Under the pieces are notes generated by a model that was not told the origin of the DNA, ran no database searches, and saw only the letters and a program-made list of their open reading frames with translations. From contig NZ_SMBP01000005.1 of the NCBI RefSeq assembly GCF_004341945.1, positions 82,217-146,216 on the forward strand: 64,000 bases of DNA, given 5' to 3'. The translations under genes and the position numbers were made by a program. The DNA is from Longicatena caecimuris (GTDB lineage: Bacteria; Bacillota_I; Bacilli_A; Erysipelotrichales; Erysipelotrichaceae). Each line of letters begins with the position of its first letter. Position 1 is the first letter of the stretch. Shown here piece by piece: positions 61,601-64,000 of the stretch.

Positions 61601-63778
61601 CTTACCATTCTCGCTCATATACATAATTTTCTTATCAATATCATATTCCCATACACAGATTTGGGCTTCTTCCAAAGCCGTACGATAAACCATTTCTTTG
61701 TGTGTCAATGCCTCCATCAGCGCATGCTCTCTTGTATGATCCAACATAATACCCTTCATCTGCCATTGCTGATGTTCAGCTTGTTCTAAAGCACCACTGA
61801 AAAACAGCCATTTTTGATTACCTTTTCCGGTAGTAACCAAAAACTCGCATTTGATAGTTGTTTCTTCCTGTTTTAACGCTGCTTGCAACAACTTTTTTAT
61901 CCGCTTTCTATCATCTTGCTGCACCATGTGTATCCATTGCATATGATACGTGTCCTGCATTTGCTGAGGTGTTATTTCTAACAACTCATAAAATGATGCA
62001 TTGGCATAACGCAAGGTGAAGGCTGCATCCAAAGTGATGATAAAAACAGCACTGCCACGAAAACTCTGATATAGGTTCAGCTGATTCTCACATGTTTTTT
62101 GCTTCTGTATGTTCACACAAAGCATAAAAACCGCATCTTGTTCTTCACTGTAATGGATTCGTTTGCCCTTACCACTGATCCAAATAACCTGATTGAAGCG
62201 ATCGCAAATACGAAAAGATACCAAAAACTCCTGCTTTGTCTGCAGTTGTTCGCGAATGCTTTGTTCAGTTTTTAATCGATCTTTGGCTAAAATCGTTTCT
62301 AAAAAATGACCATTAACTGCCTCACGATATGTTTTTTCATCCTCAAAACCCAAAAGCTTCAGCATGTTGTCATTGATATAGTAAATAGGGAATCCTTCTT
62401 TTACATACCATCCAATCATACCGTCCAAAACAGAATCTGCCATAAACTGCACCATGGCCTCATCGAAAAACGTTTTTGTAATAGGTGGTTGGTTTAAGAT
62501 GGCATAAGAATGCTGCTCTTTTTGGGACTGATACACACTATAACGATTCTTTCCTTCTTTTTTCGCTTGATACATTGCCCTATCCGCTGCCTCTAACAGC
62601 TGATGAAAGCTTTTCCCATGTTTTGGATAATAGCTTATACCAATACTGCAATTGACCTCATGGTGTAATTTTTGCATCATATGATGGCTAAACATTTGCT
62701 GGATAGCTTTGATTTTCGTAATTGCCACATCTTCATGAGGAATAGCATTGAGACATACAACGAATTCATCTCCGCCAATGCGAGCTGCCGTATCTTTTTT
62801 GCGAATCAGCTTTTGTAAAGCTTCCCCTAAAAAGAATAAGGTTTCATCGCCAATCGTATGTCCATACCTGTCATTCACAAGTTTAAAATCATCCACATCA
62901 ATCAATATAAACGCCATCAATTGTTCATGCTTGCTAATATATTCCTCAATTCTTCGTACACATTCGCGGCGATTATATAAACCGGTTAAAGGATCTAAAG
63001 CCGCCTCTTTGCGTGATTTCAAAATTTCATTCTTTTGTTCATGGATATCCATGATCACCCCTAAGATTTTCATTACCTTGCCACTTTGATCACGCAATGC
63101 TCTGGCCTGCGCAAATACCCAGCGATAACCTTGATCTTGATATTTCAGGCGATATTCACAGCGCATGGCATCTTTACCATGAAGTATAGATTGGAAAGCA
63201 TCTCGTAAGGTGGAAACATCTTCTTGATAAATAATATTGGCTTCAAATAAAGAATCCGGAAACCCTGTTACCGGTATCTGATAACCAAACTTGCGTTCAA
63301 AGTTTTCAGAATAATAAATTTCTTTTGCCGTTACATCGTATTCAAATACGATATCCTGTGTCAAAGATAACAAAAAAGCTAAACGTTTATCACTCAGCTG
63401 TAAAGCTTGCTCAGTTTTCTTCTCGTGACTGATATCGTGAAAGATACAATGAAAGGATGTCGTATGATCATTGGAATGTGTAAGTTGTGCACTGATACTC
63501 ACCCATTTTATCGTTTTATCTTTGCATGCCAACTGACTTTCACACATAAAGACATCACCATAAGACAGTTGCTTGCGGATTTCACGATGGAGCTGTTCAT
63601 CTTCTGCAAGTAGGATGGAGAATAAGCGATTATGAAATTTATCCACAAATTCTTCCTTGGTATAGCCAATAAAATGATACCAGGCATCATCTGCATGAAG
63701 TATCGTAAAATATTCATCACTGCAACAGTCAATGACACCGCCTGTTAATGGTTGCTCTACTTGCTTCGCCTTTCTCAT
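58667..63778 (-). CDS. Multi-PAS GGDEF/EAL c-di-GMP signalling protein
   Basis: This soluble protein of 1,703 residues both makes and breaks c-di-GMP, by domain content. ATG 63778 is chosen with GAGGAG eight bases before it. In order: two PAS domains (about 10-255), an intact GGDEF domain (RIGGDEF near 334), four further PAS-like domains (about 440-960), a degenerate GGDEF-like domain where the signature reads MEDGTF (near 1037), a GAF-like domain (about 1120-1290), a third GGDEF domain with TGDEF (near 1379), and an EAL domain (EALIRY near 1491, with LNFSR, EITES, DDFGSKYS, KLDKG and EGVE). No membrane helix is present. It is monocistronic with an extended -10 promoter. Confidence 0.94.
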   Translation of the reverse strand: MRKAKQVEQPLTGGVIDCCSDEYFTILHADDAWYHFIGYTKEEFVDKFHNRLFSILLAEDEQLHREIRKQLSYGDVFMCESQLACKDKTIKWVSISAQLTHSNDHTTSFHCIFHDISHEKKTEQALQLSDKRLAFLLSLTQDIVFEYDVTAKEIYYSENFERKFGYQIPVTGFPDSLFEANIIYQEDVSTLRDAFQSILHGKDAMRCEYRLKYQDQGYRWVFAQARALRDQSGKVMKILGVIMDIHEQKNEILKSRKEAALDPLTGLYNRRECVRRIEEYISKHEQLMAFILIDVDDFKLVNDRYGHTIGDETLFFLGEALQKLIRKKDTAARIGGDEFVVCLNAIPHEDVAITKIKAIQQMFSHHMMQKLHHEVNCSIGISYYPKHGKSFHQLLEAADRAMYQAKKEGKNRYSVYQSQKEQHSYAILNQPPITKTFFDEAMVQFMADSVLDGMIGWYVKEGFPIYYINDNMLKLLGFEDEKTYREAVNGHFLETILAKDRLKTEQSIREQLQTKQEFLVSFRICDRFNQVIWISGKGKRIHYSEEQDAVFMLCVNIQKQKTCENQLNLYQSFRGSAVFIITLDAAFTLRYANASFYELLEITPQQMQDTYHMQWIHMVQQDDRKRIKKLLQAALKQEETTIKCEFLVTTGKGNQKWLFFSGALEQAEHQQWQMKGIMLDHTREHALMEALTHKEMVYRTALEEAQICVWEYDIDKKIMYMSENGKDRHAMQTITRNMPEALQKQHLIHPESWPTLKDMYVQLENGVPYIQRDILTAKKNHDGWWWERVTYTTIYDQQKKARYAVAVGEDVTKQKTAQAYYQHQMQRHIVISDTMLLRFRMNLSQECMMEIEGKMVAAQQKVESFEDLLQLHTQHVAFEEDRLRFLHLLNMEALQNAYAQGKSLINCEYRCKDENGHLFWVNSVGRLFMDAKNGDLYLHGILVNIDDRKKIELALKKKPEMDVFPNVYKENTFKEVLKETLKQRKKAQEKEAFLLFEIDHESEFSRIDMAGVERIQEELAALLLTGFACRKIVGRMEDGTFALWLCSEATKQDICAIVEYIRKTIGIPYMFSDMNFKVTLSCGIILLHQPKTSDELFHIAFDTIHQAKEKGGNCYVLKEVEQPLPQPLTMQELFTGDKASEDMLLKTLYSMNLEKSFTKALYRAVEQLMRYYGGDRAYLIDYSDTMQLYEVRKDGMDSIKELNEYILQPNSIHNANLKELLFGVQVLEDVESLKEQDPKIYAYLKELRIHSSMLACMQDNGVIIGYLGIDNYTCHKEHPGFLRMLSYYLSNELAKMKLQKKQLYMHYHDYLSGALNRASYQQYRQELMEERLISLGVVSLDINGLRDINHLYGNAYGDDIIRRIAHLMEKIFVNGNVYRFTGDEFLVIVEDMSNEMFTNHVVKLQKRMQKICDVSIGFVWSDTNKQLDELIAHADEQRLINKQFNYSYLQGEHAKHNTHVLKGILKEIKEGRFQVYLQKKVNSQTNAIIGAEALIRYQDADGTIVAPNRFIPMLEKLGIIHYIDFFVFRQVHEILCKWEKEGKACVPISLNFSRVTLLEDNLAQRMSNISESYACKRAWIEIEITESVGDIERTTMEKKCKEIKEAGYRLSLDDFGSKYSNIAFLSSVKFNVLKLDKGLMDDIISNHKARAIISSMVELCAALQIEVVAEGVEYAEQVEILKTLGCYLIQGYYYGKPIPSQEW

Positions 63779-63814
63779 GCTCATATCTCCTCGTATGGAT
63801 TCCATAGTACTTTT

Positions 63815-63823
63815 ATTATACCA
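63815..63823 (-). promoter_or_regulatory. Extended -10 promoter of the c-di-GMP protein gene
   Basis: On the minus strand TGG is followed directly by TATAAT, a perfect extended -10. It lies 37 bp before the chosen start codon, leaving a leader of about 30 bases with GAGGAG. Confidence 0.65.
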
Positions 63824-63870
63824 CTCTTATGTTAGGAATAGGCGTTTATTTTATCCAGTCATTAAATAAC

Positions 63871-63903
63871 TAAAAAAATCAGCTTCTTTAGGTAAGAAAC
63901 TGA
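63871..63903 (-). terminator. Minus-strand terminator near the right edge
   Basis: ATCAG with TTTCTT pairs with AAGAA and CTGAT, followed on the minus strand by seven T. It implies a minus-strand gene entering from beyond 64000. In that direction one frame ends HIKTRINTGSD at 63957 and another HKNPHKYGL at 63961. I cannot tell which is real. Confidence 0.65.
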
Positions 63904-63968
63904 TCCCCGTCTTTAGAAGTTAGCACCATGTTTCTTTAGGAGCAAAAAAACAAATGTTAATCAGAGCC

Positions 63969-63991
63969 CGTATTTATGCGGGTTTTTATGT
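63969..63991 (+). terminator. Plus-strand terminator-like hairpin at the right edge
   Basis: CCCGTA and TGCGGG pair around four bases and are followed by TTTTTA on the plus strand. No plus-strand gene ends here inside the window, so it could belong to a small RNA, to a leader of a gene further right, or be chance. Confidence 0.4.
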
Positions 63992-64000
63992 GCGAAAATA

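Overview
The window is a low-GC chromosomal segment of a Gram-positive, anaerobic, probably spore-forming gut Firmicute. An Erysipelotrichia-type bacterium is my best guess, by inference only. Support comes from strong AGGAGG ribosome-binding sites, spore genes (yunB, yunC, a Spo0A DNA-binding domain), a type III glutamine synthetase, rubrerythrin and rubredoxin, a class C sortase with SpaA-type pilins, and BspA-type leucine-rich repeats. I see no tRNA, rRNA, CRISPR array, insertion sequence or prophage gene.

Left part (1-16.4 kb): mostly housekeeping. A cut NhaC-type antiporter is followed by yunC-yunB, the KtrAB potassium system, rubrerythrin, glnN, a receiver-less Spo0A domain, a Na/phosphate cotransporter with a Pho-box-like site, a GNAT/DUF89 pair, an AI-2E-type exporter, an NAD synthetase whose glutaminase site looks dead, and a TrmH-type RNA methyltransferase.

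Middle part (16.4-43.6 kb): a surface island, all on the minus strand. In transcription order it holds a substrate-binding lipoprotein, a YesM-type histidine kinase and a YesN/AraC-type response regulator with no transporter. Next comes a six-gene pilus operon: major pilin LPSTG, sortase C, a small proline-rich wall protein KTGD, a 3,211-residue adhesin ending in about 31 BspA repeats, a minor pilin IPITG, and a 145-residue orphan. Last is a 2,309-residue wall-attached GH89 alpha-N-acetylglucosaminidase. Together they suggest sensing of host glycan, adhesion and cleavage of terminal alpha-GlcNAc (inference).

Right part (43.6-64 kb): a cyclophilin/membrane protein/rhodanese/zinc-ribbon operon, a two-domain retropepsin-like protein, DUF4438, a secreted papain-like protease with tandem repeats, a shortened rubredoxin, a BI-1 protein, a tight operon (threonine ammonia-lyase, YaiI, an unknown protein, a wall amidase), a PEP-carboxykinase-like protein with an HPr-kinase-like P-loop, a 58-residue membrane peptide, prolyl-tRNA synthetase, and a 1,703-residue c-di-GMP sensor protein.

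Starts were adjusted to the ribosome-binding sites where these were decisive. Domain positions were read by eye and are approximate. No database search was run.
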